A stretch of DNA of 64,000 nucleotides from Muscardinus avellanarius (GCA_963383645.1 OY726557.1:129527174-129591173), one strand, 5' to 3'; shown: positions 1-12,900, numbered from the stretch's first letter. The notes: generated by a model not told the origin, from the sequence alone. Numbers and translations: made by a program.

Positions 1-914
1 GAGTCTTGTGGGCCTGCCGTTGTATATGCAGCCCATTATCAACCTGGTGTCTTCATGCGGCGTGTGACTGGAGGTACATTATGCCTGTATTTGGGTTTGT
101 ATCATATACTTTTTCCACAGATCCACATGATGGCTCCCAGAGCTAGAGGGCTAGAGAATATCAGCCAAGATTTATAGCAGAGGAAAGTGAGTCAAAGAAA
201 GTTAGGATTCTTTTTCTGTGACCATAGAGCAAGTTTGTTGGACACTGGGCGAGAATCCAAATCTTACCTGGGGTCGAGTGGGGAGTAACTTCTGCATATG
301 ATTCCAGTAAACTTGGACAATATACACCACTCTTAAGTCTGAAGAAGTAAACGAGCTTTTCCTGTCTGCCAGATGCAAAAAGTTTTCAGATCTGGGCAGA
401 GGTGCCCTAGAAAACATCTCTTGACTTCTAGTTCAGCATGCGAGAATGTATCAGAGTATGTTTAAAAATAATGAAGGAAACAGTGCGGAAAATCAGCAGA
501 AAGCTGTTCTCCCCCAAGAGCTGAGGGCAGGAGAATACGCTTCTCCTAGTGTGCTGGCCCATGGCACATTCTCGTGACCCTGTTGGTACCCTGCCCAACA
601 TCAGTGGCTGGAGGGCTTCACCGCAACACACCTATCAGAACTCTGTCCTGGGATCCCCAAAAGCACACAGGGAAAACAGCGTATCTCACCAGCTCTGGAG
701 ATCTCTGCTCCGGTTTTCAATACAATGCTCCCTACCTAGAGGCAGAGCCAAGCCCTGCCTGAGATTCTGCAAAGAAGCCCCAAGTATGTCCCTCCTTGTT
801 TCATTTATCTTCATAACAGCCACGGGAGGGAGCAGGTGGCCCTGTGCAGGATGGGAAATGGCTGAGAGATGTCTGAGACAAATAACCCTTTGGAAGACTT
901 CAATGTGATATATA

Positions 915-1101
915 TTTTTTATTATTTTTGGTGGTACTGGGATTCCTGGAAGCCCTTCTACCTCCGGGCTACACTCCCAGACCCATTTTTTATACTTTTT
1001 TATTTGGAAACAGGGTCTCCTAAGCCAGCGCGGCTGACTTCGAACCTGTGTGATCCTCTCCCAAGCACGGGGATTACAAACATGCGCCACCATGCCCAGC
1101 T
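915..1101 (-). mobile_element. SINE, sciurid B1/ID-like, full length
   Basis: Read on the minus strand this is a 7SL/B1-like head (ending near GGTGGCGCATG) joined to an ID-like tail and an A-rich 3' end. The + strand begins with the T-tract and a GGTACTGGG-type box and ends in CCACCATGCCCAGC. Confidence 0.85.
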
Positions 1102-1117
1102 AAGCTTTTTCTTCCTT

Positions 1118-1182
1118 CCTTTCTTTTTATGTGTGGGACTGGGGATTGAACCCAGGGGCATTCTACCTCTGAGATACTTTCA
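1118..1182 (-). mobile_element. SINE 3' (ID-like tail) fragment
   Basis: Only the tail survives: GGGGATTGAACCCAGGGGCA followed by a CTACCTCTGAG box, directly after the previous SINE. The head is missing. Confidence 0.65.
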
Positions 1183-1611
1183 GTATTTTGAACAGTAATT
1201 AAAATACTCCATACTTGGCGATGTTCAAGGCTTGGGTTCAAGTCTGCAAGAGAAGAAATGTATCAGGCCAGGTCACAGAGTGGTCAGGGCCCTGTGGTTC
1301 TCAGTCAAGATTAAGAAAGGCAATGGGGGAGGACTAGCAGTACACCTGGGAAGGGGTATCTCTATGGAATTCAGGAAAGCCTCCTGAAAGATGATTGAAT
1401 TACAGTATCACCTAAGGTGACATCTCCCGGGAACAGAGCTCCTAGAACTTTCTGGAGGGCGCAGTTCATGAGTCTCAGCTCAAGCCATCCATTGTATGTA
1501 AGAGCTGAGGCTAAGCCCTTGGGCTTAAGCCAGATAAACCTGAGTCCCAAACCTAACTTGGCCACATGCTACCTGAGCTTCATTTTCTTCCTCCAAGAAA
1601 ATGACTGTCTC

Positions 1612-1870
1612 AGTCAGCATTCCATCCACTGTGAGCCACACACCTGACACTCAACACTTAGAGGAAGAAGGGTTTATCTGCTTAGGGTTTGGAGGTCTCA
1701 GTCCATATACAGACAGTCCATTTACAATGGCTGTCAAACAGGAGCCTGAGCTACAGGTCCTTGGGGCATGATTATGGGAAGTAGAGAGAGCCAGGAGAGG
1801 GGGCAAAGGACGCATTTAGGCCCCAAGGCCACACCCCAGGGACCCACCTTTGACCAATGGCTCCAGAGCA
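1612..1870 (-). mobile_element. MaLR-like LTR remnant
   Basis: The stretch resembles other minus-oriented MaLR-like LTRs in the window: a GTTTATCTG segment, then TCAGTCCATA, then a CCACCTTTGACC end. It is diverged, so the family assignment is tentative. Confidence 0.4.
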
Positions 1871-2012
1871 TGAGGTCTGAGGGACACTTTTTGTTTTTGA
1901 CCCCTCACAATAACTATTTACTCAATAGCTTTTTGGTAAGATTATACGAGCTAATGAGTGTACATTTTAGGGCAATACCTGGCTCATGATGCTTAGAAAT
2001 TCTAAGTAGTTA

Positions 2013-2204
2013 GCCGGGCGTGGTGGCACATGCTTGTAATCCCTGCGCTTTTGAGGTGGAGACAGGAGGATCGCGCTGGTTTGGAGCCAGCCTTGCTGGC
2101 TTAAGAGACCCTGTTTCCAAATAAAAAAAATATAAAATAGGTGTGGGAGTGTAGTCCGGAGGTAGAAGGGCTTCCAGGAACCCCAGTACCATAAAAAAAA
2201 AGAA
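2013..2204 (+). mobile_element. SINE, young GC-rich subfamily, with perfect target duplication
   Basis: A full-length copy starts GCCGGGCGTGGTGGCACATG and ends in an A-rich tail. It is bracketed by a perfect 16-bp target-site duplication (AAATTCTAAGTAGTTA at 1997-2012 and 2205-2220), so insertion was recent. The tail has the GGAGTGTAGTCCGGAGGTAG variant shared by several copies. Confidence 0.92.
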
Positions 2205-2648
2205 AAATTCTAAGTAGTTATTAATTGTGCGGATGCTAATAATCTTCATCCACGTCTCAGTGCATTTTAAATGTGTCTGAGCAGAAAAACAGTGGGATGG
2301 ATTTTGCAGGTCTCTGGGTATCTCTGAAGTGTGGCACATCCTCCAAGAATAGTCTTTTCGAAAGCTTTGGGGCATGAACACCCTGCCCATCTCAGTTTCT
2401 TAGGAAATAACTGGACATTTTTAAAAGGTGGCTCTACACAGAAATTTGTCATTTTAGTAAGTGCTTGACAGGCACAGACACCACACAGATGGTAGGAATG
2501 ACCACTTGGCACACAGACACAGCCTGCCTTTTATTTTCTGTCTGCTGCTAAAGACTCCAGATGAAAGGAAAGGAGACGATGAGGTATGAAGGGAAACACA
2601 CAGGCTCTGGGGCAGATGAACAGGAATCCAAATATCAGCTTTACCAAC

Positions 2649-2838
2649 TTTCTTTTTTTGTGTGTGTGTGTGTGGCACTGCGGGTGGAACCCAAGGGCAT
2701 TCTACCTTCAAGCTACATTCCCAGCCCTATTTTTTTATTCTTTATTTTGAACCAGGGTCTCCTTGAGTTGAAAAGGGCCTAAGTAGCTGAGGCTGTCCAC
2801 GAATCTGGATCCTCCTGTCTCAGCCTCCCAAATGCTGG
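2649..2838 (-). mobile_element. SINE, 3' part, split by an LTR insertion
   Basis: The copy breaks off at CCCAAATGCTGG and its missing head resumes at 3979 (CTGGGATTACAAG). The LTR at 2839-3978 sits between the two halves. Confidence 0.88.
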
Positions 2839-3084
2839 TGAAATGGGGAGTTTCTTCTGAGCCTCCAAGATGAAATGGGGGGGGGGTCTTGAGAAGAAAC
2901 CCGGTGTTTCATCAAAGATGAAATGGAGTTTCTAGAGAAGAAACTCGGCGTTTCCTTACCGGATTCTTGTATGTGGTGAGCGAAGAATGACACCTACAGA
3001 CTGCAGGAAGGGGAGTAAAAAGGTTTATTGGAAGCAGCAGGGAATATGGAAAAGTGGCTGGACACCCCAAAGGGGCTGTCGAAA

Positions 3085-3482
3085 CTCTGGAGTCCAGCAG
3101 GTGCCTTCAGGACAATACTTGAGAGTAGCCCAAGCCGAATGCCTTCAGTTGCAAACTGCTTTCTCCCAGAGTACACGCAATCTGCCAAAAAGGAATAGGG
3201 AAAGTGGCAGAACACCTCTAGGGTTGTTGGGGCTCTGGTGTCCAGTAGCTGCCTTCAGGTCACTACTCGAGTGTCGCCCGAGCCAAGTGCCATCAGTTGC
3301 AAACTGCTTTCTCCCAGAGTCCACGTGACCTGCCAGAAAAGAAGTGCAGGTCACCCCTAGGGGCCTTGGTCGGCCTTGATGTCCAGCAGTTGCAAACTGC
3401 TTTCTCCCAGAGTCCACATGACCTGCCAGAAAAGAAGTGCAGGTCACCCCTAGGGGCCTTGGTCGGCCTTGATGTCCAGCAG
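3085..3482. repeat. Tandem repeats inside the LTR, including a 93-bp direct duplication
   Basis: GTTGCAAACTGCTTTCTCCC starts at 3296 and again at 3389, giving two nearly identical 93-bp units that differ mainly at a G/A in CCACGTGACC versus CCACATGACC. Two older, longer units of about 145 bp with the same core lie upstream from about 3085. Confidence 0.85.
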
Positions 3483-3559
3483 AGGCCTTCAGGTCACTAC
3501 CTGAGTGTAGTCCGGGCCAAATGCCTTCATTGCACTCCGCCTTCTCTCAAGGCTAACAC

Positions 3560-3566
<7 letters not shown>

Positions 3567-3616
<50 letters not shown>
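3567..3616. repeat. (GA)n microsatellite
   Basis: About 25 uninterrupted GA dinucleotides lie inside the LTR, between its tandem repeats and its TATA-like box. Confidence 0.95.
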
Positions 3617-3621
<5 letters not shown>

Positions 3622-3978
3622 TCTCCAAAGGGGAGGGGTTCCCGGAGAGGGAAAAACTGTTTTGGTGGCTGCGCTAGGGGTTTATATATGTCTGCATGTC
3701 CTCTGTTGGTTGTGGTGAGTTTGGGATTCTGGGAAGCAGCTCTCAGAATTTGCATAGGGTATTTGCATGTCCTTTGAAGAGTCTCCTTTCAGGAGGAGTG
3801 TCAGACTTGCTCCAGTGATGTCTCCTGGGTTTATTGATTAGTAAACAGATGGTTTTGTGAAGATTTGGTCCTTCTTATCTCTGAACCTTGGAAGAGCTGA
3901 TATTCGTCGCCCCTCAGGAAATTAAGTTTTTTCTACCGAGGCCTTTTCCCTATCTGCCTATTTCCTTCTACCTCCTCA

Positions 3979-4012
3979 CTGGGATTACAAGAGTGCACCA
4001 CCACACCCGGCT
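3979..4012 (-). mobile_element. SINE head, other half of the copy at 2649-2838
   Basis: CTGGGATTACAAGAGTGCAC continues to the CACACCCGGCT terminus. It completes the SINE interrupted by the LTR. Confidence 0.88.
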
Positions 4013-4259
4013 TATCAACGTCTTATTTGGTAGCCTGGGTGTCACATAAATTCCTTGGACTCTGCTTTCTTATTTATCCATCCCTTTGTTGAGTTGCTAC
4101 TCTTTATGCATTGCAGTCATATATCCTGATGAAGTTCCAAGTGATAGAGGCACACATGCACACAGCCCTTGTTGAGCCCTCTCCCAGTTCAGGCCCCACT
4201 CTCTCCCCTTCCCCATCTCTCCTGGGCATAAAATTGTGATTGACGCTGATAAATGTGTG

Positions 4260-4925
4260 TATGTACATAATGTCCATGGAAGTATTTCCCTCTTCAAGTC
4301 TCCCTCCCCATCCCTGCATCCCTCAGGTCCCCTCCCTCACCCCACTAAGGCTCCTCCTCCTTGGCCCAGAGCCCCACTGTGTCCCAATTTCTTCCTAGCC
4401 TCTGCACATGAGAGAGAACATCCGACCTTTCACTTTTTGTGACTAATTTCACTTAGCATAATATAATATTCTCCAGTTTATGGCGGAGTAGAATTCCATT
4501 GTGTGTATATCTCACAATTTTTAATCCACTCATCTGTTGAATGACATCTCGGCTGATTCCATAGCTTGGCAATTATGAATTGTACAGCCATAAACATAAA
4601 TATGCGTGCATTGCTATGGCGGTCTGGTCTCAGTACTTTTGGGTCGAGACCCAGGAGTGGTACAGCTGGTTCATTCCCATTCTTCTGAGGATCCTCCATA
4701 CTCTTTTCCAAAGTGGTTGTGGTAATTTGCAATTCCACCAGCAATGTATCAGAGTTCCTACTTTGCCATATCTTTGCCAGCATTTGTTGCTGTTGTGTTT
4801 TTAATGATTGTCATTCTAACTGAGGTTAAGTGAAATCTCAGAATAGTTTTGATTTGCATTTCTCTGATCGCTAATGATGCTGAACATATTTTCATATATT
4901 TATTGGCCACTGGTATCTCTTCTTT
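4260..4925 (-). mobile_element. L1 (LINE-1) 3' fragment, antisense
   Basis: From about 4440 the + strand reads as the reverse complement of the L1 ORF2 C-terminal region: AATTCCATTGTGTGTATAT, GATTCCATAGCTTGGCAATT, then GATTTGCATTTCTCTGAT. The preceding CT-rich stretch fits an L1 3' UTR. The copy is heavily decayed with no intact frame. Confidence 0.8.
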
Positions 4926-5163
4926 TGTGAAGTGCAGTAACTTCTTTTGAGCACACAGTAGTTCTCTAGGTGCTTGGAAGGTGTCAGGGAACCAAGTGGA
5001 CAGGAAATTATACTCTCCTGAAATCTGCATCCTAATGAAGCAAGAGAGACTGAAATCAGCGTGATGTAAACGCACACGTTACGTAATGGGAATCTCTAGC
5101 AGCCATAGGTGACAAACGATGCATCATGCATAGAACATAGTAGGCAGGCAATACATTGTTTCA

Positions 5164-5365
5164 GCCTGGTGTGATGGCTCACACTTGTGCTTGGAAGGCT
5201 GCGGCAGGAGGACCACAGGTTCGAGGTCAGCCTCGGCAATTTAGCAAGACCGTCAGCAACTTAGCAAGACCTTGTTTCAAAATAAAAAATACAAAAAGAA
5301 GGTCTGGGTTGTAGATCATAGGCAGAAGCCCCTGGGATTAATCCCCAGTACCAATCAAAGAGAAA
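5164..5365 (+). mobile_element. SINE, older subfamily
   Basis: The head is GCCTGGTGTGATGGCTCACA, with two repeated AGCAACTTAGCAAGACC-type blocks. The ID-like tail ends AATCCCCAGTACC. The copy is moderately diverged and lies within intron 1. Confidence 0.82.
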
Positions 5366-5559
5366 AAGAAAAGAAAAATAGAGACAGAAAAGATGCAGTG
5401 CTGCAATTGTTCTTTTTAAAATTGCTTCCAGTTTTCTTTCAATCCTTTAGGTATTTTGTGTGTAGCTTGCACCTAGGTACTGTTCACTTAGTCATTCAAC
5501 GAACTCCCGAGCATCTGTTATGCGCTAGGATTCATAGCAGGCACCAGACACACTGGGAC

Positions 5560-6693
<1,134 letters not shown>

Positions 6694-6754
6694 TGAGCTC
6701 GCCCAGCCCCTAGTTGTGACCTAAGGGTGTTGTCGCTCAGGACGAAGCCATGGC

Positions 6755-6960
6755 AATAGCCAACCAACACTGATGGAACCGCCCAGGTTCCAGTCACAGT
6801 TCTAGACTGCAAACATGTTATCTAATCCTGTGCCGAGCCCGCCCTGTCAGATAGTATCCATTGAGGTACAGGATGGAAGCAGGCGCAGACAGGAGCAAGC
6901 TCTAAGTTGCAGAGCCAGACGGGAGACCCCGGGGCGCACTCTCATCTCCAACAGCCCAGA
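6755..6960 (+). mobile_element. MIR-like remnant
   Basis: Decayed MIR core order is seen: a TTATCTAATCCTGTG block, a tract on the GATGAGGAAACTGAGG theme, then AAGTTGCAGAGCCAGACGGG. Only weak identity remains. Confidence 0.4.
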
Positions 6961-7344
6961 GTGTCCCCCATCCTGAATAGCTGTCGGATAACTTGGGGCA
7001 ACACAAAAGCAAGCTGGTGTTTAAAGTAGGGCTTCATGGAATCCATACCTAGGATGACTTTGTCATAAGTGTGAACATTTCCTAAACTCAGGGAGATGCG
7101 CACACAGTCCTGTCTTCAGAACATCTGCACCCCAGACCTGGGGGAGCCCCATACGGAGCATCCATGCCTCAGCTTTCCTTCCTCCCAAAGGTTGGGTGGG
7201 TGGACCCGATGCATGCAGAGCCCCTTCCTTGCAAAATCAGAAGCCCAGGGAGATGCCCTCTCAAGGCCAGCCTGGTATCCCCTACTCAGCTACTGATACT
7301 GGCAGGCACCTGGCAGCCAAGAGATTCCACATTCCTGAAGAGAA

Positions 7345-7472
7345 TGGTGGCACATACCTATAAATCTCAGTACTTGGGAGGCTGAGACAGGAGGATCACA
7401 GGTTCAAGGCCAGCCTCAGCCTCTTAGTGAGACCGTCAACAATTTAGTGAGATACTGAGCAGCAGCCCAGAC
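7345..7472 (+). mobile_element. SINE, partial (ID-like tail lost)
   Basis: A GTGGCACATACC head is followed by CAGTACTTGGGAGGCTGAGA and two TTAGTGAGACC-type blocks. The copy stops before a clear ID-like tail. It lies in KCNJ5 intron 2. Confidence 0.78.
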
Positions 7473-9077
7473 CCTAATGATGACTTACAGAAAACTTGCC
7501 CATGCTCAGAATAATACACATGGCTTTCTTCTAGTCCTTGTAAACAACAGTGTAGGGCCAACTTCTGTCCTGTTTTATAAATGTGGACTGAGCCGTGGAA
7601 GGATGGTGCCCACAATGTCTGTCCCTGGGCCTTTGATTAATAAATCTAGAGCTTGTTTTCTTATTCCATGCTGGCCCCTAATATCAGAGGGCCTGTCACA
7701 GAGGTGTCTGGGACCCCTGAACTGTGGGAAGTTAGTTTCTGGGTCGGGGACCTGGACAGGACCTCCACCGCCAGGCAGGGGTGCTAACAGGCCCTGGGCA
7801 CTGGTGCCAGAGGGGGCTGCTTGGCCATCTGGTAGGGCCGGAGCCTGGCCAGGCAGCATATGGTGGCAGCCACAAGAGCCCCCGGGGCTGATGGCAGTCA
7901 GGATGCTGGGAGCTGCCTCCTGCAGAGCTGGGAGCTCGCAGGTCACCCTGCCCTTGACGACAGAGCCAGGATCAGAACACAGCTTAGCCTGTGAGGGAAA
8001 GGTACTACTTTGATGTCACAAAGGAGAGATCAGGTCAGAGACATGGGACAAAGGATAAAGCCTGCCTCAACCTGTGACTGCCCTCAAAGCCACCAGCCAC
8101 ACAGCAGGGAGCACCCACGGACCAGGATCAGTGGAGGGATGAGTGCTCCCCTGCCCAGCCAGCTCCTCCTCTCATATTGCCCTCAAAGCCATGGCCAGTC
8201 TTTATGCTTTGACATCCTGCTCCTATGACCTGGGCTATGCTTGCTCTGTTGGGACTACAGGGAGCCCAGGGAGACCAGGCTCTGTTCTTACTCCAACGAC
8301 TCCAGTGGCCCGGTTGGCGTTCTCTCCTGGACCCTCAGTTTGAGTGGCGCGGCTCTGCTGGAGCCCACTTGTGCGAGTTTGGGGAAGTCACTTGTGTCAG
8401 CAGAATGAGGGAAATCAGTGCCTAAGGGCAGCGCCACAGTGAAGCACAGGCGAAGCCGGACACTGAGGGAGTGCTTTCACTGCAAGGTGACGAGCAGCAG
8501 GCTCTGTAGCCACAGGGCAGCTCGTTGCCAGTCCCTGGAGGAAGAACCCACAGGGGTCCACCTGAGGCCCTGGGACCCCGCAGCCATCTGGGCCCGGGTG
8601 AGGCTGGTCAGTGCCTCCGCAGAGGTCTTACCTCTGCTGAAGCTGAGGGCTGGGCACAAGGGGTGAGACCTGAATTGAGGGGTTGGCCACAAACCCACTG
8701 GGTGTAGAGGATCCTGGAGCATCTGGGGTGAGAGCACAGATGGGCGGAGTACAGCCCTTGGCCTGCGTCTGGTTCCTATGATGCCCTCCCAGGGAAGGCA
8801 TAAGGTGGGGAGAGGGAGAAGGTCCTCCTCGAGGGCCAAAGGCATGAGCTGGTACCTTCCTTGTCCAGAAGATCAAACAGAAATCTGCTTTCCTGTGACC
8901 CTAAGCACAGTGGCTGCTTCATCCATAAACAAAGCTGTCCCCTCTCTCTGGAGAGAAAGCAACTAAAAATAACACAGGCCTGGCAAGGGCTGTATGAAGA
9001 GAGAATGGACGCATCGGCGCATCCTCAAATCAAGGAGCCAAGTGGCGAGTGTATGTCTGTTCTTCTCGTGGTATGTA

Positions 9078-9120
9078 TGTGTGTGTGTGTGTGTGTGTGT
9101 GCATGTGTGTGTATGTGTAT
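9078..9120. repeat. (GT)n microsatellite
   Basis: A run of GT dinucleotides with two interruptions (GCAT, GTAT), in intron 2 about 530 bp upstream of exon 3. Confidence 0.9.
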
Positions 9121-9511
9121 GAGTGTGTAGCCTTTTGTCCATATGTGTCTACCCAAAACAATCCCCATATGTTCTAAATACCTGTCAGCTTCTCTGTGTT
9201 CACTAACTGAATTTATCTTTGTTCAATCCCTTTCTCTGCCTCTTTTGTTGACTCAGTTCTAAACCTGAATAATTGAACGCTATTTTCAGGAGTCATGTTC
9301 TTGCCTCTGACTATTCCAAAAAGTATTTGCTCTGGTCTCTGGGAATGTACTCCAGTATCTTGCATGTTAACTTCTAGTTGTTTGTACCCACCATATCTCG
9401 AGCACCTTCTAGACAAGGACTATGCTCTGTTCAACTTTACATTTTCATGTGCTTAAGAACTACTTAAGAAATGGAATGAATTATTGGATTGGTGATGGAA
9501 TGACTAGACTA

Positions 9512-9600
9512 GATGGACAGATGGATGGATGGGAGGGATGCATAGATTGAATGGATGACTGCATGAATAGACGGATGGATGGATGGATGGATGGATCAAC
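9512..9600. repeat. (TGGA)n microsatellite next to the exon 3 acceptor
   Basis: Two blocks of GGAT/TGGA units separated by an imperfect spacer end about 50 bp before the acceptor of KCNJ5 exon 3. Confidence 0.85.
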
Positions 9601-9649
9601 TGGATGAATTAAAGGATCATTTTAATGCATGTGGTTTCTGTTTCCCCAG

Positions 9650-9972
9650 GCATGACTTGCCAGGCACGAAGCTCTTACATGGATACAGAGGTGCTCTGGG
9701 GCCACCGATTCACACCAGTCCTCACTTTGGAAAAGGGCTTTTATGAGGTGGACTACAACACCTTCCATGACACCTATGAGACCAACACACCCAGCTGCTG
9801 TGCCAAAGAGCTGGCGGAAATGAAGCGGGAAGGCCGACTCCCCCAGTACCTTCCCAGCCCTCCCCTGCTGGGAGGCTTTGCTGAGACCGGGCAGGAGGCA
9901 GAGGCTGAACAGGATGCAGAGGATGAGCCCAATGGGCTGAGTGGGTCCCGGGAGACCAGGGGCTCCGTGTGA
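9650..9972 (+). CDS. KCNJ5: KCNJ5 coding exon 3, residues 313-419 and stop
   Basis: This exon encodes the C-terminal end of GIRK4. The acceptor TTTCCCCAG ends at 9649 and the exon begins GC, completing the split Gly313 codon. It continues in frame with [18 protein letters not shown] and the rest of the cytoplasmic beta-sandwich, then a Glu/Asp-rich tail ending RGSV and TGA at 9970-9972. 937 nt of exon 2 CDS plus 323 nt here gives 1,260 nt, or 419 codons plus stop, equal to the human length I recall. The tail after about residue 370 is the least conserved part of the family and differs from human at several positions. No frameshift or internal stop is seen, so the locus looks functional. Confidence 0.98.
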
Positions 9973-12900
9973 GGACTGCATCTCCCCACAACCTCCCTTA
10001 ACCAGCTTCCATGATGCTATGGAGCTTGGGTGGGCAGATAGAATTAGTGAGTGTGCTGTTCAGTGGCCCCAGAGCTCTATGGGGAGGAATAGTAGATGCA
10101 ACTCTTGTATCTTCCAGTTCAAGGCCTCCCCAAGCAAGTGGCCTCCTGCCTCGGCCCCAGGCAGTTCTGTGCTTCTTTCCTGGCTTCTCTCAGTGCTGGC
10201 CAAGGACCAGGCCACAAGGGGTACCCCCACAGGGAGAGCTACAGTTGGCATCTGTCCTCTCCCTGCCTGCTGGCCCTGGGTCACCTCCCTCCTGGGTCTC
10301 ATAGCCCCCTCCAGGAGCTGACACCTAGAGAGGGCAGTCCACCCCACCCCTCATTCCTACCACCCTGAAGCTTGCCATGGGTCCGAGAGGAACCATTCTG
10401 TCCAGTGGGAGCTCAGGCCTCCAGTCTGGGGATGAATGCACAGAGCCCTGGCCAGCTAAAGCTTCTGAGGCCAACCACCATTTATCAAAAGCTATACAGT
10501 GCAAGGCCCTTGCTCATCTCTGTTGCTATCTGCCAAGTACATGGTGTTTCCCCTGCTGTGTTCTGTGTGCCCACTGTGGCCTGCCTGCTGGGTAACCCAT
10601 CTCGTTAGAGTGACTCTGGGCTGCAAGAGTCACCTCAGCCACCTCTGCGCATGTGCACAATTGTCAACACAAATGTCCATCTTACTCTCAGGCACACTGC
10701 GCCTGCAGCTCCCACCAGATGGAGAACTCCAGAAGCTGGGTTATCTGTTAGGACCTTTGGACCCAAGAACCTCAAAGCGCTTCTAACTTTCACCGTAACT
10801 TTCTTTCCTAATCTGAGAGACCCTGTGATGTGATCCTGGGAGAAAGTTGAGATTCAGAGGTCCAGAGAACCAGTCAGCACTGAGAGAGGGAGACAGAGAA
10901 GAAAGGAAATCAGAGAGAAAGAAAAACAATGAAAATTTTTAAATCAGTGCCTGCCCCAGTTGTTGCTCAGGCACTCTGACCCAAGGGCTCAGCACACAGT
11001 GGATATGAAGGTGATCACAGCAGAAATGACAGGTCACGCAGAGGCAGCTTCGCTATCAAGGCCAGCCCAGGCCAAGCCTCAGGCTGGAGCCCAGAGCCCA
11101 CAGGACCTCATTCTTACCCTGTTGACTAGGCCCCAGTGGGGTGGCTGGGCTGGAGAGGGCAGAGGTTATAGACACCCAGGGAAGGGAAACAGGTGGGCTG
11201 CCTCTTCCCACCCTGGGAAAGGAGGTGGAGGGAGTTGGTGGGAGAATTGAGGAAGGGGGCGAATGTTAAGAAAAAAGGAGTAAAAACCTTGAAACAACTT
11301 CAGAGACTTTTCCAATTGGAGAACAGATCGTGCATATTGTCACCTGCTGAGAAAGGCTTGTGAGTAGCTAGCTGGCCTAGATTGGAAAGAGAGGTCACAT
11401 GTTCCCAGGCACAGTATTCAGCAGGCTTTGGCCCGGTGTTCACATCTCTCAACAGGTTGGTGAGAATGGAAATATTTTTCTGCCGGGACACAGAACACCT
11501 TCCCCAGAAACCACAGTGAGCAGGAAATTAAGGCAGAACAAGGGGACAGCATGCAGTTCTCAGGCCCAGTCGCCTTGGGCAGTTTTCTCTGTCCTGAGGC
11601 TGGCAAGAACTGGAAGGAAGTGGCCTGGGATGGGAGCATCATCTCGTGGGCTGCCCACACCCAGGAAATGTTCACTGTTCTGGGAACCAGGGCTGGATTT
11701 TGAAAGATGAGCCAGGGCAGTGGTGAGCAAGTAGAGATCTTCCTGCCAAGGATAAGGTGCTGGGTAGAAGCTTCTGGCACTCTTCTGTGGTGAAGCAGGT
11801 CTTGCTGGAAGTGGGGAATGGGCTGGCATCTCCCCTCAGCACCATGCAGGGGCACTACACACAATCAGAAGTCCAAGGCAGGGGGCCTTGGACTGAGACC
11901 AGATGCTTGAGGTGGAAGGAGCTGTAGCTGGGTCTTTGGTGGGGGCCGGCACTCACCCCTGACTGCCAGACCCCTGGCTTGGCCCAGCGAGACTGTGTCC
12001 ACACCCTATTGCCAGATGTGAAGTCTGTCTTGGGCAGAATCACTCAGTGCTCCCGGGCAGCCAAGCAAGGATGGGAAGCCTTAGAGGAGGCTGGCCTCTG
12101 GGCTGGACAGTGGCCTGCCTCCTGGTTCACATCTGCCTCCATTTAGGATGCTAAAATGTCCTCCAAGTGGTCAGGCGGCCCTTTCTGTGGTCTCTAACCT
12201 GCCAGGGCCAACTCTCACCTCTCAGCCAGTCTGGAAGCTCTAGAGGTTAGCAAAGCCGAAGGCATCAATAGCATTCCATTCTAACACCTGGTAACTATAG
12301 CTGATGTTCACTGGCATAGTAAAATACAAATTGCAGTGTATTTATTCTGGTTTCCATCAGGGCCACCTAAAGGTAAGAAGATTTCATATCACAGGGATAT
12401 CCCCTTCTTGGTGACCAGATGATCTAACTAGAGTTAGGACTTCCAGTCATTTACTGGAAGTTCTTGAATAAGTATGGACTTATTAAATGCAAAGACTGAC
12501 CATGGCAGATCACTGTGAGGGCACTGTCCTTTCTGCATGGCTCTGAGCGATGCATCATCACTGATGGACCACAGAGAGCTGAACCAAGCTTTAAGATGGG
12601 ATACCAGCAATTTCCACAGACCCCAACATCTACAAAATTTCAAAGTGTTAGCTCTCCTATCAGCAGTTACCCTAAATGTTTAGGGGAGCTGACTTCCTGC
12701 CTTAACTTCAACACCCTTCCTCTCTGGAAGTGTCCCCTGTTCAAGAATAAGCATTTCAAAACTCTGAAGATACCGGTTCTCCTCTCTCCACCACTATGGT
12801 ACCTACTGGGTGTTGGCACCATTGCCCACAGGATCCTGTTCCCGGGCAGGAGCAGAAGAAGTCCTGCCCATCCTCTCCTCTCCAGCCGCTGGCCCCATTG

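Larger units (their letters stand above)
2839..3978 (-). mobile_element. Solo LTR of an endogenous retrovirus inserted in a SINE
   Basis: The element is 1,140 bp and starts TG and ends CA. It interrupts a SINE, with a 4-bp duplication CTGG at 2835-2838 and 3979-3982. Four-base duplications are usual for ERV1-class elements. On the minus strand it has a TATATAAA box near 3684-3692 and an AATAAA near 3021-3027, so transcription would run leftward. Between them lie a GA microsatellite (3567-3616) and a 93-bp tandem duplication. No viral coding sequence is present. Family name not recognised. Confidence 0.8.

Noticed and set aside
3297..3677. 126-codon + frame in the LTR
   Set aside because: Made of the 93-bp tandem duplication and the GA microsatellite; antisense to the LTR and no coding signature.
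7477..8013. 178-codon + frame in KCNJ5 intron 2
   Set aside because: No family resemblance, no splice context and a minus-strand frame of similar quality overlaps it.
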